This document shows positions 7,459 through 17,316 of a stretch of 64,000 bases of DNA, in pieces (the stretch's first letter is position 1; each line of letters starts with the position of its first letter). The stretch is from positions 408,316-472,315 of the forward strand of contig JARGOL010000002.1 of assembly GCA_029212745.1 (NCBI GenBank), read 5' to 3'. Under the pieces are notes generated by a model. That model did not search any database and had not been told where the DNA came from. It worked only from the letters and a program-made list of their open reading frames with translations. This DNA comes from Alcanivoracaceae bacterium (lineage in GTDB: Bacteria; Pseudomonadota; Gammaproteobacteria; Pseudomonadales; Alcanivoracaceae). The translations under genes and the position numbers were made by a program.

Positions 7459-7545
7459 GCCCGGATGGCGAAACTGGTAGACGCAAGGGACTTAAAATCC
7501 CTCGGTGGCAACACCGTGCCGGTTCGATTCCGGCTCCGGGCACCA
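7459..7545 (+). tRNA. leuZ: tRNA-Leu(UAA)
   Basis: This 87-nt class II tRNA has acceptor GCCCGGA paired with TCCGGGC, discriminator A and an encoded CCA. The anticodon TAA is at 7493-7495 and the long variable arm is typical of leucine tRNAs. The 213 bases that follow, up to the kinase gene, hold no gene I can support; a possible promoter is TTGCCG with TAGATT 18 bases later, weakly supported. Confidence 0.96.
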
Positions 7546-7758
7546 TTTCTTCCCCGCCCGGCGCCCCTCAGCAAGGCAAAAAACTGCAAAAAATCCTTGT
7601 AACCTCCATGAGTTAGCGTTACTCCTTGAAGCAGATTATTGCCGTCAACAGTCACGGTCTGCTAGATTGATGCCTTCTATACGCATTTATTCGTATCCGG
7701 GCGCTAGCGTCATAACGATAAGAGTCCCTGACTCAAAGAAAAACAAGGTGGTCCAGAG

Positions 7759-10700
7759 ATGAACTGGCTCAAGAACCTGTCCGTGCGGCTGAAGATCATC
7801 GCCGTCGCGGGCCTCGGCATTCTCGCCTTCCTTGGTTACTTTGCCTACAGCTATACGGTTGGCAACGCCAGCATCCGCGAGCTCAAGCAGATCGAGACGG
7901 TGGACTTCGTCGTACTCGAGGCGGCCTCACAGAACAACCTCACCCTGTACACCGTGCGGGATTCCCTTGTTCGGGCCATTGAAACCCAGGATGCCGACGC
8001 GCTTGGTGAAGCCGTTCGCCTGGCTGACCAGGCCGTTCTCAATCTGCGCGGCATGGCGGAGCTTGATTCGGAACTGGAGGCGCCAATTGAAGAGTTGGTA
8101 CAGGCTTTCTCGCTCTACTACGAGAGTGCTCGCTCCGTCGCCCAGGACATGATCGCCGGCAATATTGATGACGAAGGCTTCTACGAGCGCCTTGGCGAAG
8201 TGGCCGACCTGCGAGACCAGTTCGAGATCCTGCTGGAGGAGTTCCAGGAAGAGCGTTACTCGGCGTTCTACGACAGCCTCAACAATACCCGCGAGAACAC
8301 CGCCAACACCCAGCTGATCGGCATCATTGTTGTGTCTTCGGCGCTGTTGTTGCTGGCGCTGATTACCTGGCGGGTTACCCGCAGCATTATCATCCCCCTT
8401 GATCACGCCGTTGAAGCGTCCGGCAGTATTGCCAATGGCGACTGGGACAAGGAAATTGTGGTTGACCGGGCCGACGAGACTGGCCGTTTGCTCAGCGCCA
8501 TCCGCCGCATGCGCGACACACTGCGTGACAGGCACCTGGAAGACCGTCGCCAGGAGCGGCTCAAGACACGCCTGGCCGAGTTGAACGACCGCATGCGGGG
8601 CGACATGACGTTGCAGCAGTTGGGCAACAATATGCTGACCTACCTGGTGCCGGTGATGGAATCCCAGGTGGGCGCGTTCTATGTCTTTGATGAAGATGAC
8701 GAGCTGCTCACGTTGAACAGCTCCTACGCCATGCAACGCCGCAAGAACCTGGCCAACGAATTCCGGCTTGGTGAATCGCTGGTGGGGCAGTGTGCGCTGG
8801 AGAAAAAGCAGATACTGCTGTCGGAAGTGCCGGAGGATTACATCAGCATCGCCTCTGCCACCGGCAAGGCGACGCCACGCAACATCATCGTCACTCCCAT
8901 CGTCCATGAGGACGAGCTCAAGGGTGTGCTGGAAATCGGTGCGTTCCGCGAGTTCGATGATGAGGACCTGCGCTTCCTGGAAGAGGGCGTCCATGCCATA
9001 GCGGTGTCAGTTCACACCGCCCGCAGCCGGGTGCGGCTGGCAGATGCGCTGGAGCAGGCCCAGAAGGCCGCCCAGGAAATGGAAAGCCAGAAGCAGGAGC
9101 TGGCGCGCATAAACGATGATCTCGAAGAACAGGCCATGGAGCTTGCTGCCTCCGAGTCCCGTTTGCAGCAGCAGCAGGAAGAGTTGCGCGCCATCAATGA
9201 AGAGCTGGAGGCACAAACGCAGGCCCTCAGGGCATCAGAGGAGAGCCTGCAGGCCCAGCAAGAGGAGCTGCGGGTAACCAACGAGGAGCTGGAGGCGCAG
9301 GCCAAACTGCTGTCGGAACAGAAAGCGGAGATGGCCAAGAAGAACGAGGATCTCCAGATCCTGCAGAAAGAACTGCAGGACAAGATCAAGGAACTGGAGA
9401 TGTCCTCCAAGTACAAGTCCGAGTTCCTGTCTACCATGTCGCATGAGCTGCGCACGCCCCTGAACAGTATCCTCATTCTTTCCAATGCGTTGGCGCAGAA
9501 CAAGAAAGGCAACCTGGAAGCGAAGCAGATTGAGCATGCACAGGTCATCCACAGCGCCGGTTCCGACCTGCTCACCCTGATCAACGACATCCTCGATATC
9601 TCCAAGATCGAGGAAGGCAAGATGGATGTGGTCATTGATGACCTGGACATCGAGGAAGTGGGCGAGCATTTCCGCAAGCACTTCTCTCATCTTGCCGAAA
9701 ACCGGGGCCTGTACTTCAAGGTGGAGTTCGGCGACAACCTGCCGGAACGGCTTTACACCGATCGCCAGCGCATGGAGCAGATCATCAAAAACCTGCTTTC
9801 CAATGCCATGAAATTCACCGAGCAGGGTGGCGTTACCCTGACCATCGAGGTGCCGGAGGAAGACCAGCTGCCATCCCGGGCGCTGGTGCCAGGCCAGACG
9901 TTACGTCTGGCGGTCAGCGATACCGGCATTGGTATCCCTGAAGAAAAGCAGAAGCTCATATTCGAGGCATTCCAGCAGGCAGACGGCACCACTAGTCGCA
10001 AGTACGGCGGTACCGGCCTTGGCCTCACCATTTCCCGGGAGCTGGCGCGCCTGCTGGGCGGTGACCTGGGGATTCGCAGTGATGGTGCCGGGCAAGGTTC
10101 CACCTTCGATCTTTACCTGCCCTTTGGCGACCCGGATTCAGTCTGGAAAGACGACAGCGAGAATGCCGCGGAGCCTGTAGCCGCCCCGGCAGCAACCCCC
10201 ATGGTTGCCGAGCAGCCCCCTGCGGCCCAGGAAGGCGGGGCGCCGGAGGAGAATTTTGTCGTCAAGGAAAAATCCGTACTGATCATCGAGGATGACGATG
10301 CCTTCGCATCTGTGTTGGTGGATCTGGCCGGTGACTATGGTCTGGAAGCGCACATTTGTCCCGACGGTGAAACCGGCCTTGAATATGCCAGTCATTACCG
10401 GCCCAGCGCCATCATCCTTGACATTGGCCTGCCAGGCATCGACGGCTGGGAGGTCATGGAAAAGCTCAAGGCCGATCCTCGCACCAAGGATATCCCCGTG
10501 CATTTCCTCTCGGGCAAGGACGAGAAGAAGAAGGCGCTGGAGCTGGGTGCCATCGATTTCCTAACCAAGCCGGTCAACCAGGACCAGATATCGGATGCCT
10601 TCACCAAGATCGAGCAGGCCATCGAGAAGAACGTGCGACGCATGTTGGTGGTGGAGGACAGCGAGCTGCAACACGAAAGCATCCGTGAGCTGTTCGACGA

Positions 10701-11442
10701 GAAAGGGGTGGAGATCACCCCTGTCCACTCGGGCCAGGAGGCTCTTGCCGCGCTCAAGGACAAGGTCTACGACTGCATGATTCTCGACCTGACGTTGCCT
10801 GATATGTCCGGGTTCGACCTCCTTGAGATCATCAATGGTGATGACCAGTATGATTCCGTGCCAGTGATCATCTATACCGGCAAGGAGCTGAGCCGCGATG
10901 AAGAAGCCCAGCTGCGGAAATACGCCGACCGCATCATTCTGAAAACGGAGCGCTCCTCGGAGCGTTTGCTGAATGAGGCGTCACTCTTCCTGCACTGGCT
11001 GGAGTCGACACTGCCGCAGTCCAAGGGTGGTCCCTCGAATCAGTCCCTGGAGCACCGCGATGACATCTTCGAGGGCAAGAAGCTGCTCCTGGTAGATGAT
11101 GACATGCGCAATATCTATGCGTTGTCGGCCCAGCTTGAGGAGCTCGGGTTTGATATCACCATTGCCAACAACGGGCGTGAGGCGGTGGATACCCTGAATG
11201 ACAATCCGGAGATGGATATCGTGCTCATGGATATCATGATGCCGGAGATGGACGGGTACGAGGCCATGAGCCTGATTCGAGAGCAGGATCGCTTCGCCAA
11301 GTTGCCGATGCTGGCCTTGACGGCAAAAGCGATGAAGGACGACCGGGCAAAATGTATCGAGGCAGGGGCTAATGACTACTGCTCGAAACCTATTGATATG
11401 GCAAAGCTTACATCCCTGATGCGGGTGTGGCTGCATAAGTGA
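7759..11442 (+). CDS. Hybrid sensor histidine kinase (TM-HAMP-GAF-coiled coil-HisKA-HATPase-REC-REC-REC)
   Basis: This is a 1227-aa membrane kinase. Two transmembrane helices (~12-30 and ~186-206) flank a ~155-residue periplasmic helical sensor. HAMP (~207-260), GAF (~280-420) and a long coiled coil (~430-555) follow, with a 28-residue near repeat around QQEELRAINEELEAQ and QQEELRVTNEELEAQ. HisKA has phospho-site H562 in SHELRTPLNS; the HATPase has its N and G boxes (NLLSNAMKF, DTGIGIPEE, GGTGLGL). Three receiver domains carry D888, D1010 and D1158. It opens the gene set that runs without a break into type II secretion. The next gene overlaps its stop. The stimulus is unknown. The cheR/cheB neighbours suggest that the coiled coil could be methylated. 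Confidence 0.9.
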   Translation: MNWLKNLSVRLKIIAVAGLGILAFLGYFAYSYTVGNASIRELKQIETVDFVVLEAASQNNLTLYTVRDSLVRAIETQDADALGEAVRLADQAVLNLRGMAELDSELEAPIEELVQAFSLYYESARSVAQDMIAGNIDDEGFYERLGEVADLRDQFEILLEEFQEERYSAFYDSLNNTRENTANTQLIGIIVVSSALLLLALITWRVTRSIIIPLDHAVEASGSIANGDWDKEIVVDRADETGRLLSAIRRMRDTLRDRHLEDRRQERLKTRLAELNDRMRGDMTLQQLGNNMLTYLVPVMESQVGAFYVFDEDDELLTLNSSYAMQRRKNLANEFRLGESLVGQCALEKKQILLSEVPEDYISIASATGKATPRNIIVTPIVHEDELKGVLEIGAFREFDDEDLRFLEEGVHAIAVSVHTARSRVRLADALEQAQKAAQEMESQKQELARINDDLEEQAMELAASESRLQQQQEELRAINEELEAQTQALRASEESLQAQQEELRVTNEELEAQAKLLSEQKAEMAKKNEDLQILQKELQDKIKELEMSSKYKSEFLSTMSHELRTPLNSILILSNALAQNKKGNLEAKQIEHAQVIHSAGSDLLTLINDILDISKIEEGKMDVVIDDLDIEEVGEHFRKHFSHLAENRGLYFKVEFGDNLPERLYTDRQRMEQIIKNLLSNAMKFTEQGGVTLTIEVPEEDQLPSRALVPGQTLRLAVSDTGIGIPEEKQKLIFEAFQQADGTTSRKYGGTGLGLTISRELARLLGGDLGIRSDGAGQGSTFDLYLPFGDPDSVWKDDSENAAEPVAAPAATPMVAEQPPAAQEGGAPEENFVVKEKSVLIIEDDDAFASVLVDLAGDYGLEAHICPDGETGLEYASHYRPSAIILDIGLPGIDGWEVMEKLKADPRTKDIPVHFLSGKDEKKKALELGAIDFLTKPVNQDQISDAFTKIEQAIEKNVRRMLVVEDSELQHESIRELFDEKGVEITPVHSGQEALAALKDKVYDCMILDLTLPDMSGFDLLEIINGDDQYDSVPVIIYTGKELSRDEEAQLRKYADRIILKTERSSERLLNEASLFLHWLESTLPQSKGGPSNQSLEHRDDIFEGKKLLLVDDDMRNIYALSAQLEELGFDITIANNGREAVDTLNDNPEMDIVLMDIMMPEMDGYEAMSLIREQDRFAKLPMLALTAKAMKDDRAKCIEAGANDYCSKPIDMAKLTSLMRVWLHK

Positions 11443-12314
11443 GGCACATGCAGGTGGCAGAAAAGCTGCAGCACATTAGTGACGAACAGGAAACGATCGA
11501 GGATATCGAGATTCGTCTCTTGCTGGAGGCGATTTATCATATGTATGGATACGACTTTCGCTCCTACAGCAAGGCTTCCATTCGCCGCCGCATTGCCCAC
11601 CGACTGGACCTGTCCGGCTTGCCGTCCATCATGGCCATGACCGACAAGGTGCTTCGTGACCGGGCCTTCTTTGTTACGCTGCTGAACGACCTGACCGTCA
11701 ATGTCACGGAAATGTACCGTGACCCTCCGTTTTACAAGCGCTTCCGGGAAGAAGTGGTGCCCATCCTCAAGACCTTTCCGTTCATCAAGGTCTGGCATGC
11801 GGGCTGCTCAACCGGCGAGGAGATATACAGCATGGCCATCCTCCTGGAGGAGGAGGGCCTTTATGATCGCACCCAGATCTATGCCACGGATATCGACAAG
11901 AATGTGCTTGCGGTGGCCAAGAAAGGCATCTACTCCATTGCCGCTATTCGCCAGTATGGCGACAATTACCAACGAGCAGGAGGGCGTGCCAGTCTTTCGG
12001 ACTACTACACCTGCAAGTATGATGGCGTGATCATTGATCAGCGGCTGAAGCGAAACATCGTCTTCGCTGATCATGATCTGGCAACCGATCAGGTTTTCGG
12101 TGAGATGAATGTCATCGTTTGCCGAAATGTGCTGATTTATTTTGATCGTGATCTGCAAAAGCGGGTGTTTCGGCTTTTTGCGGACAGCCTGGATCTGGGC
12201 GGCGTGTTGTGCCTGGGTACCAAAGAGAGTCTGCAGTTCTCCGGACTGGAGTCGGAGTTCGAGCCGATAGACAGTGGAATGAAGATATTTCGACGTAAGC
12301 AGGTGTCGCTATGA
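11439..12314 (+). CDS. cheR: CheR-type SAM-dependent methyltransferase
   Basis: The 291-aa protein has the CheR layout: an N-terminal helical domain (residues ~25-95, FRSYSKASIRRRIAHRL and NVTEMYRDPPFY) and a Rossmann methyltransferase domain with the SAM loop VWHAGCSTGEEIYSMAI and the CRNVLIYF motif. CheR methylates glutamates on chemoreceptor helices. No MCP, CheA or CheW gene is in this window, so its substrate may be the coiled coil of the kinase encoded just upstream. GTG at 11439 overlaps the kinase stop by four bases. ATG at 11448, with GAGG three bases before it, is an alternative start. Confidence 0.9.
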   Translation: MRHMQVAEKLQHISDEQETIEDIEIRLLLEAIYHMYGYDFRSYSKASIRRRIAHRLDLSGLPSIMAMTDKVLRDRAFFVTLLNDLTVNVTEMYRDPPFYKRFREEVVPILKTFPFIKVWHAGCSTGEEIYSMAILLEEEGLYDRTQIYATDIDKNVLAVAKKGIYSIAAIRQYGDNYQRAGGRASLSDYYTCKYDGVIIDQRLKRNIVFADHDLATDQVFGEMNVIVCRNVLIYFDRDLQKRVFRLFADSLDLGGVLCLGTKESLQFSGLESEFEPIDSGMKIFRRKQVSL

Positions 12315-12802
12315 ATGACACAACAATCATTCAGAAGATACTGATGGTGGACGACCAGCCGGCCAACCTGGTGTCACTGGAGGCACTACTGGAGGATACC
12401 GGCCGCGAGCTCATCAAGGCCCATAACGGCCCTGACGCGCTCAAGATTCTGCTCAAAGAGGATATTTCCCTTGTCCTGCTTGATGTGCAGATGCCGGGTA
12501 TGGATGGTTTTGAGGTGGCGGAATTGATGCGGCAACGCAAGGACACCCAGAATATCCCCATTATTTTCGTTACCGCCATCAGTAAGGAAGACAAGTATGT
12601 CTTCAAGGGCTATCAGGTAGGTGCAGTCGACTATCTCTTCAAGCCTCTTGATCCCATGATTCTGCAGAGCAAGGTCAACTTCTTCCTGCAGCTGGACCGG
12701 CAGCGCCGGGAACTGCAGCTGAAGCTGAAGCAGGCCCAGGCGCACAGGGCTGCCTATGAGGCTGCAAAGACGCAGAATCAGGGAAAGTCAGACAAGGACT
12801 GA
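12311..12802 (+). CDS. Single-domain response regulator with C-terminal helix
   Basis: The 163-aa protein is a receiver domain (residues ~8-128) with acidic pocket D14/D15, phospho-acceptor D58 ([10 protein letters not shown]) and the conserved Lys in YLFKPLD. A ~30-residue basic/helical tail (RQRRELQLKLKQAQAHR) replaces any output domain. It is therefore probably a phosphate shuttle or sink for the hybrid kinase, like CheY or Spo0F. ATG overlaps the cheR stop by four bases. The receiver is a close paralogue of the N-terminal domain of the protein encoded at 13394, so the two arose by duplication around cheB. Confidence 0.9.
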   Translation: MNDTTIIQKILMVDDQPANLVSLEALLEDTGRELIKAHNGPDALKILLKEDISLVLLDVQMPGMDGFEVAELMRQRKDTQNIPIIFVTAISKEDKYVFKGYQVGAVDYLFKPLDPMILQSKVNFFLQLDRQRRELQLKLKQAQAHRAAYEAAKTQNQGKSDKD

Positions 12803-12809
12803 GTAAATT

Positions 12810-13397
12810 ATGCACCATCGGCAAAGGATTCAGGCCGTGGTGCTGGGCGCGTCCTGGGGTGGAATCGAGGCGTCCATCAAGGTACTGGAGCGGTTGCCGG
12901 CAAATTTGCCCGTTCCTGTATTCCTGGCCCAGCATCTGCGGGTATCTACCGAAAACCGGTTGCCGAAAGTACTGGGCCAGAAAGTAGAGATAGATGTGGT
13001 GTCCCCGGAAGACAAGACAGACATATGCCCCTCGCGGGTGTTTGTCGCTCCGCCGGGGTATCACATGCTGGTTGAGGACAATGCACAAGTGGGGCTCGCC
13101 ATGTACTGGCCTGTGCATTACTCAAGGCCATCAATTGACGAGCTGTTTTTCTCTGCCGGTCATGTATACGGTGAGGGCACGCTGGCGGTGCTGTTAACTG
13201 GCGCCAATGAGGACGGTGCCGCAGGCATCGAGTACATTGCCAGGAGAGGAGGGGTCACAGTGGCGCAGAATCCACAAACAGCGGAGGCGCCTGTGATGCC
13301 GCAGTCGGCGATCGATACTGGGTGCGTCCAGCATGTACTGGACGTTGAACGGATTGGCGATTTTATCGTCGAGCAGGTTTTTGGTCTCACGCAATGA
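12810..13397 (+). CDS. cheB: Stand-alone CheB-type methylesterase
   Basis: The 195-aa protein is only the CheB catalytic domain. The triad is in place: S15 (GASWGG), H42 (AQHL) and D135 (TGANEDGA), with spacing close to enteric CheB. The receiver domain that normally inhibits CheB until it is phosphorylated is missing. Control could instead come in trans from one of the two flanking receiver proteins. It would remove methyl groups added by the CheR encoded two genes upstream. It starts 7 bp after the receiver gene and overlaps the next gene by four bases. Confidence 0.9.
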   Translation: MHHRQRIQAVVLGASWGGIEASIKVLERLPANLPVPVFLAQHLRVSTENRLPKVLGQKVEIDVVSPEDKTDICPSRVFVAPPGYHMLVEDNAQVGLAMYWPVHYSRPSIDELFFSAGHVYGEGTLAVLLTGANEDGAAGIEYIARRGGVTVAQNPQTAEAPVMPQSAIDTGCVQHVLDVERIGDFIVEQVFGLTQ

Positions 13398-14539
13398 TCA
13401 AGCAGAATATTCTCCTTGTAGATGACCATCGCGAAAATCTGATCGCGCTGGAGGCGATTCTTGAGTCGCCAAACCGTAACCTGGTTATGGTCACTTCAGG
13501 AAACGAAGCCCTGCAGATGGCGCTGAAAAAGGATTTCTCGCTCGTCCTGCTGGACGTTCAGATGCCTGAAATGGACGGTTTTGAAGTCGCGGAGCTCCTG
13601 CGCAAGAACCGAAAGACCCGCAATATTCCGATCATTTTTGTTACTGCAATCAGCAAGGAGAGCAAGTACGTGTTTCGCGGCTACGAGTGTGGTGCCGTGG
13701 ACTACCTGTTCAAGCCGCTGGATCAGGACATTCTCATCGCCAAAGTGGAAGTGTTCCTCGACCTTGATATGCAGCGCCGCAAGCTGCAGCAGGCCGTGGT
13801 CCAGATGAAGCGTTTGAAAGACGAAAACGAACGACTTTTGAAAGCCATCGGTGAGGGCGTTGTTGGTACGGATGAAAAGGGCATTATCACCTTTTGTAAT
13901 GACAGCGCCGCCACGCTGCTCGAAGCAGACCGGGATAAACTGGTGGGGCAGCCAGTGGACAAGCTGCTGTTTCGCAATGAAGAAGGAGCGGTGCGCTGGG
14001 ACTGGAGCAACTCGCCAGTTATGGAGTGCTGCGCCGCCGGCCGGCGCTGGCAGAATGATACATCCCTGTACTGCCACGCCGGCAATGACCCCAAACTCCT
14101 TGAAATTACGGCATCAGCGGTTAATCAGCCGGAAGAAGAGTTCTCAGGATGCGTGCTTGTTGTCCGGGACATCACGGGAAGGGGGATGTCGGAGGCCGAG
14201 CAGCTGGCCCGTGAGCAGCGCCGCTTCCCACGCAAGAAAATGTACAAGGAAATGGTATTGTTCGATCGCGCCACTGGTGGCAATGTGGGCCGCCTTCTGA
14301 ACGTCAGCGTTGACGGGTTCAAGCTGTCAACCCGCCAGGAAATCAAGGAAGGGCAGGAGTTTCAGCTCAGTGTGGTGCTTCCGGAGCAGATCCGGGGGGT
14401 CAATACCCTGAGCTTTTCGGCACGGAACATCTGGAGCAAGCAGCAGTCTACAGCAGGTGAGTTCAACGCCGGTTTCCAGTTCCTGGAGCTGAATGACACC
14501 GGGCGTGAGGTGATCGAAGCCCTTATGGAGAAATACTGA
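13394..14539 (+). CDS. REC-PAS-PilZ response regulator (probable c-di-GMP receptor)
   Basis: This 381-aa protein joins three domains. The receiver (~5-125) has phospho-acceptor D54. The PAS-like sensor domain (~140-270) begins [16 protein letters not shown] and ends [10 protein letters not shown]. The C-terminal PilZ domain (~275-381) has both c-di-GMP motifs: RRFPR at 276-280 (RxxxR) and NVSVDG at 303-308 (N/D-x-S-x-x-G). It should therefore read the phosphorelay and c-di-GMP together. It overlaps cheB by four bases and ends four bases before gspE, which makes it the physical link between the signalling genes and the secretion operon. The partner it acts on is not known; GspE or a pilus-like motor is the obvious candidate by position. 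Confidence 0.88.
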   Translation: MIKQNILLVDDHRENLIALEAILESPNRNLVMVTSGNEALQMALKKDFSLVLLDVQMPEMDGFEVAELLRKNRKTRNIPIIFVTAISKESKYVFRGYECGAVDYLFKPLDQDILIAKVEVFLDLDMQRRKLQQAVVQMKRLKDENERLLKAIGEGVVGTDEKGIITFCNDSAATLLEADRDKLVGQPVDKLLFRNEEGAVRWDWSNSPVMECCAAGRRWQNDTSLYCHAGNDPKLLEITASAVNQPEEEFSGCVLVVRDITGRGMSEAEQLAREQRRFPRKKMYKEMVLFDRATGGNVGRLLNVSVDGFKLSTRQEIKEGQEFQLSVVLPEQIRGVNTLSFSARNIWSKQQSTAGEFNAGFQFLELNDTGREVIEALMEKY

Positions 14540-14543
14540 CACC

Positions 14544-16061
14544 ATGGATGCCCTGCAGGAACCAATGCTGCCAGAGGATGAGGAGCTGGACCTTTCGCTG
14601 TCCGGCTTGTTGCCATACGGGTTCGCGCGGCGCTTCGGGATTCTTATCCGGCCGTCGGATGATGGCAGCGAACTGGTTTGTCGCCTGCCACTGGATGGCG
14701 CCGCACTGGCGGAGGTACGGCGCTGGCACGATGACCTGCCGGCGCCGCGTTTTGTCGATGCAGCGGGCTTTGAAACCGCCCTTGCCATTGCCTACGAGCA
14801 GCAGCGGGGCGCCGCCGCTGAAGCGGCAGATGACCTGGCCGAGCTGGACCTGACCTCGCTCGCCGAGGCCGTCCCGGAAACCGCCGACCTGCTTGAGCAG
14901 GAAGATGATGCGCCGATTATCCGCTTGATCAATGCCTTGCTGCAGGAGGCGATCCGGGAGAACGCCTCGGATATCCATATCGAGACATTCGAGAAACGCC
15001 TGATCGTCCGTATGCGGGTCGATGGTGTCCTGCGTGAAGTGCTGACACCGCGGCGGGAGCTGGCGCCATTGCTGGTCAGCCGGATCAAGGTCATGGCGCG
15101 CCTTGATATTGCCGAGAAGCGTGTGCCGCAGGATGGCCGTATTTCATTGCGCCTGGGCGGCCGTGATGTGGATGTCCGGGTCTCTACCATGCCCTCCAGC
15201 AACGGCGAACGGGTGGTACTGCGACTGCTCGACAAGCAGGCCGGGCGCCTGGACCTGTCGCACCTGGGGATGGGCGCGGAAACCCTGGGGCCGCTGAAGG
15301 ACCTGATCTACAAGCCGCATGGCATCATCCTGGTCACAGGTCCCACCGGTTCCGGTAAAACCACTACCCTTTACGCCTCGCTGACCGACCTGAATGACAG
15401 TTCGCGCAATATCCTCACGGTGGAGGACCCGATCGAATACCAGCTTGAGGGTATCGGCCAGACCCAGGTGAACCCGAAGGTGGACATGACGTTTGCCCGC
15501 GGGCTGCGCGCCATCCTGCGCCAGGACCCGGATGTCGTGATGGTGGGTGAGATCCGTGACCTGGAAACGGCTGAAATCGGCGTTCAGGCCTCCCTGACCG
15601 GCCACCTGGTGCTCAGCACGCTACACACCAATTCAGCCGTTGGCGCCGTGACGCGTTTGCAGGATATGGGCATCGAGCCGTTCCTGCTTTCATCCTCCCT
15701 TCTGGGCGTGCTGGCGCAGCGGCTGGTTCGCCTGCTGTGCCCCGACTGCAAGCAGCCCGCTGACCTGACTGATGGCGAGCGTCGCCTGATGGGCCTGTCT
15801 GACGGCGAGTCGGTGACGGTCTACCGGCCTGCCGGGTGTGAGCACTGCAACCAGCTTGGATACCGTGGTCGTACCGGCATCTATGAACTGGTGGTGGTTG
15901 ATGACACCATGCGCCAGCTGATCCACGACAAGGCCTCGGAACAGTCCCTGGAGCGACAGGCCAGGACCTTCACGCCGAGTATCCGCACGGATGGATGGCG
16001 CAAGGTGATGCTGGGCGATACCAGTATCGAGGAAGTGCTGCGCGTAACGCGCGAAAACTGA
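14544..16061 (+). CDS. gspE: Type II secretion ATPase GspE
   Basis: The 505-aa cytoplasmic ATPase powers pseudopilus assembly. An N-terminal MshEN-like domain (~20-110) is followed by the catalytic domain with Walker [11 protein letters not shown] (K272), an Asp box ([10 protein letters not shown]), Walker B ([13 protein letters not shown]) and the His box ([11 protein letters not shown]). The zinc-binding tetracysteine loop (CPDCKQ, then CEHCNQ) marks GspE rather than PilT. It starts 4 bp after the REC-PAS-PilZ gene, with no room for a promoter, so it is probably cotranscribed with the signalling genes. gspC and gspD, which usually precede gspE, are absent here. Confidence 0.96.
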   Translation: MDALQEPMLPEDEELDLSLSGLLPYGFARRFGILIRPSDDGSELVCRLPLDGAALAEVRRWHDDLPAPRFVDAAGFETALAIAYEQQRGAAAEAADDLAELDLTSLAEAVPETADLLEQEDDAPIIRLINALLQEAIRENASDIHIETFEKRLIVRMRVDGVLREVLTPRRELAPLLVSRIKVMARLDIAEKRVPQDGRISLRLGGRDVDVRVSTMPSSNGERVVLRLLDKQAGRLDLSHLGMGAETLGPLKDLIYKPHGIILVTGPTGSGKTTTLYASLTDLNDSSRNILTVEDPIEYQLEGIGQTQVNPKVDMTFARGLRAILRQDPDVVMVGEIRDLETAEIGVQASLTGHLVLSTLHTNSAVGAVTRLQDMGIEPFLLSSSLLGVLAQRLVRLLCPDCKQPADLTDGERRLMGLSDGESVTVYRPAGCEHCNQLGYRGRTGIYELVVVDDTMRQLIHDKASEQSLERQARTFTPSIRTDGWRKVMLGDTSIEEVLRVTREN

Positions 16062-16080
16062 CCGTCTACGGTGCCTGTCC

Positions 16081-17301
16081 ATGCCCGCATTTGAATACCG
16101 CTCCCTCGACCAGAATGGCAAGGTCAAGAAAGGCGTTGTAGAGGCTGACAGCGCCCGTCAGGCGCGCCAGCAGATCAAGGGGCGTGGCTGGGTGCCGCTT
16201 GAGGTGTCCGCCAGCCGCGAAAACAAGCAACCCAAGGGCCTGGCCGATCGTCTCAGCCTCACCGGCCGGCTCAAGCTGGCTGAACAGGCACTGGTGACGC
16301 GACAGCTGGCAACGCTGATTCGCGGTGGCCTGCCGGTGGAGCAGGCACTGGCAGCGGTGGCCCGGCAGACAGAACAGCCGCGGGTGGAGCGTATAATCCT
16401 GGGTGTCCGCTCGCGGGTCATGGAGGGTTTTGGCCTGGCAGCCAGCATGGCCGAGTTTCCCCGCGCGTTTCCGGAGCTGTATCGCGCCACCGTGGCAGCC
16501 GGCGAGCAGAGTGGCCATCTTGAACAAGTGCTCGAGCAACTGTCCGATTATCTTGAGACTCGCCAGGATACCGGCCGCTCGGTGAGCCAGGCGATGGTCT
16601 ACCCGGCGTTCATCATGGGCTTTTCGGTGCTGGTCATCATCTTCCTGATGTCCTTTGTGGTGCCGAAAATGGCCGAAGTTTTCAACAATATGGACCAGCA
16701 GCTGCCCCTGCTGACACGCATTACCATCGGTGCGTCAGAGTTTGTACAGAACTGGCTCTGGCTGATCGTGCTGCTCGCCGTAGTGGCGGTGGTGGCGTTC
16801 CTGCGCGCCATGCGCCAGCCCGCCTTCCGCAAACGTGTGCATATACAGCTGTTAGCTATTCCGGTGGTTGGCGCGTTGATCCGCACGGCAGACAGCGCCC
16901 GCCTCGCCGGCACACTGGCGATTCTTTCGCGCAGTGGGGTGCCCCTGGTAGAGGCACTGGGCATTTGTACCCAGGTGGTGGGGAATATCGCTATCCGGGA
17001 ATCCGTGGCGGACGCCACACGCCAGGTTCGCGAGGGCGGCTCCCTGAGCAAGGCGCTTGAGCGCAGTGGCTGGTTTTCACCCATGCTGGTGCAGATGATC
17101 GCCAGCGGGGAGCAATCCGGCGAGCTGGAGCAGATGCTTCTGCGCGCGGCGGATTACCAGGAGCGCAACCTGGCCAGCTCGGTCCAGGCCATGGTCAATC
17201 TGCTCGGCCCGGTCATGTTGCTGGCCATGGCTGGCGTGGTAATGCTGGTAGTATTGTCAGTGATTCTGCCGATGCTGAATCTCAATTCATTCGCAACCTG
17301 A
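16081..17301 (+). CDS. gspF: Type II secretion inner-membrane platform protein GspF
   Basis: The 406-aa protein has two GspF domains, each a helical cytoplasmic bundle, with three membrane helices (~170-195, ~220-240 and the C-terminal LGPVMLLAMAGVVMLVVLS). Signature segments are RQLATLIRGGLPVEQAL and the second-copy AILSRSGVPLVEAL. GspF couples the GspE motor to pseudopilin insertion. Length and domain order match E. coli and Pseudomonas GspF/XcpS. It lies 20 bp after gspE. Confidence 0.97.
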   Translation: MPAFEYRSLDQNGKVKKGVVEADSARQARQQIKGRGWVPLEVSASRENKQPKGLADRLSLTGRLKLAEQALVTRQLATLIRGGLPVEQALAAVARQTEQPRVERIILGVRSRVMEGFGLAASMAEFPRAFPELYRATVAAGEQSGHLEQVLEQLSDYLETRQDTGRSVSQAMVYPAFIMGFSVLVIIFLMSFVVPKMAEVFNNMDQQLPLLTRITIGASEFVQNWLWLIVLLAVVAVVAFLRAMRQPAFRKRVHIQLLAIPVVGALIRTADSARLAGTLAILSRSGVPLVEALGICTQVVGNIAIRESVADATRQVREGGSLSKALERSGWFSPMLVQMIASGEQSGELEQMLLRAADYQERNLASSVQAMVNLLGPVMLLAMAGVVMLVVLSVILPMLNLNSFAT

Positions 17302-17316
17302 AAAAGGTTTGAAGAT

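Noticed and set aside
7759..11442. Assignment of the hybrid kinase as GacS/BarA partner of gacA
   Set aside because: It lacks a C-terminal Hpt domain and has GAF plus three receivers; its neighbours are chemotaxis-type genes.
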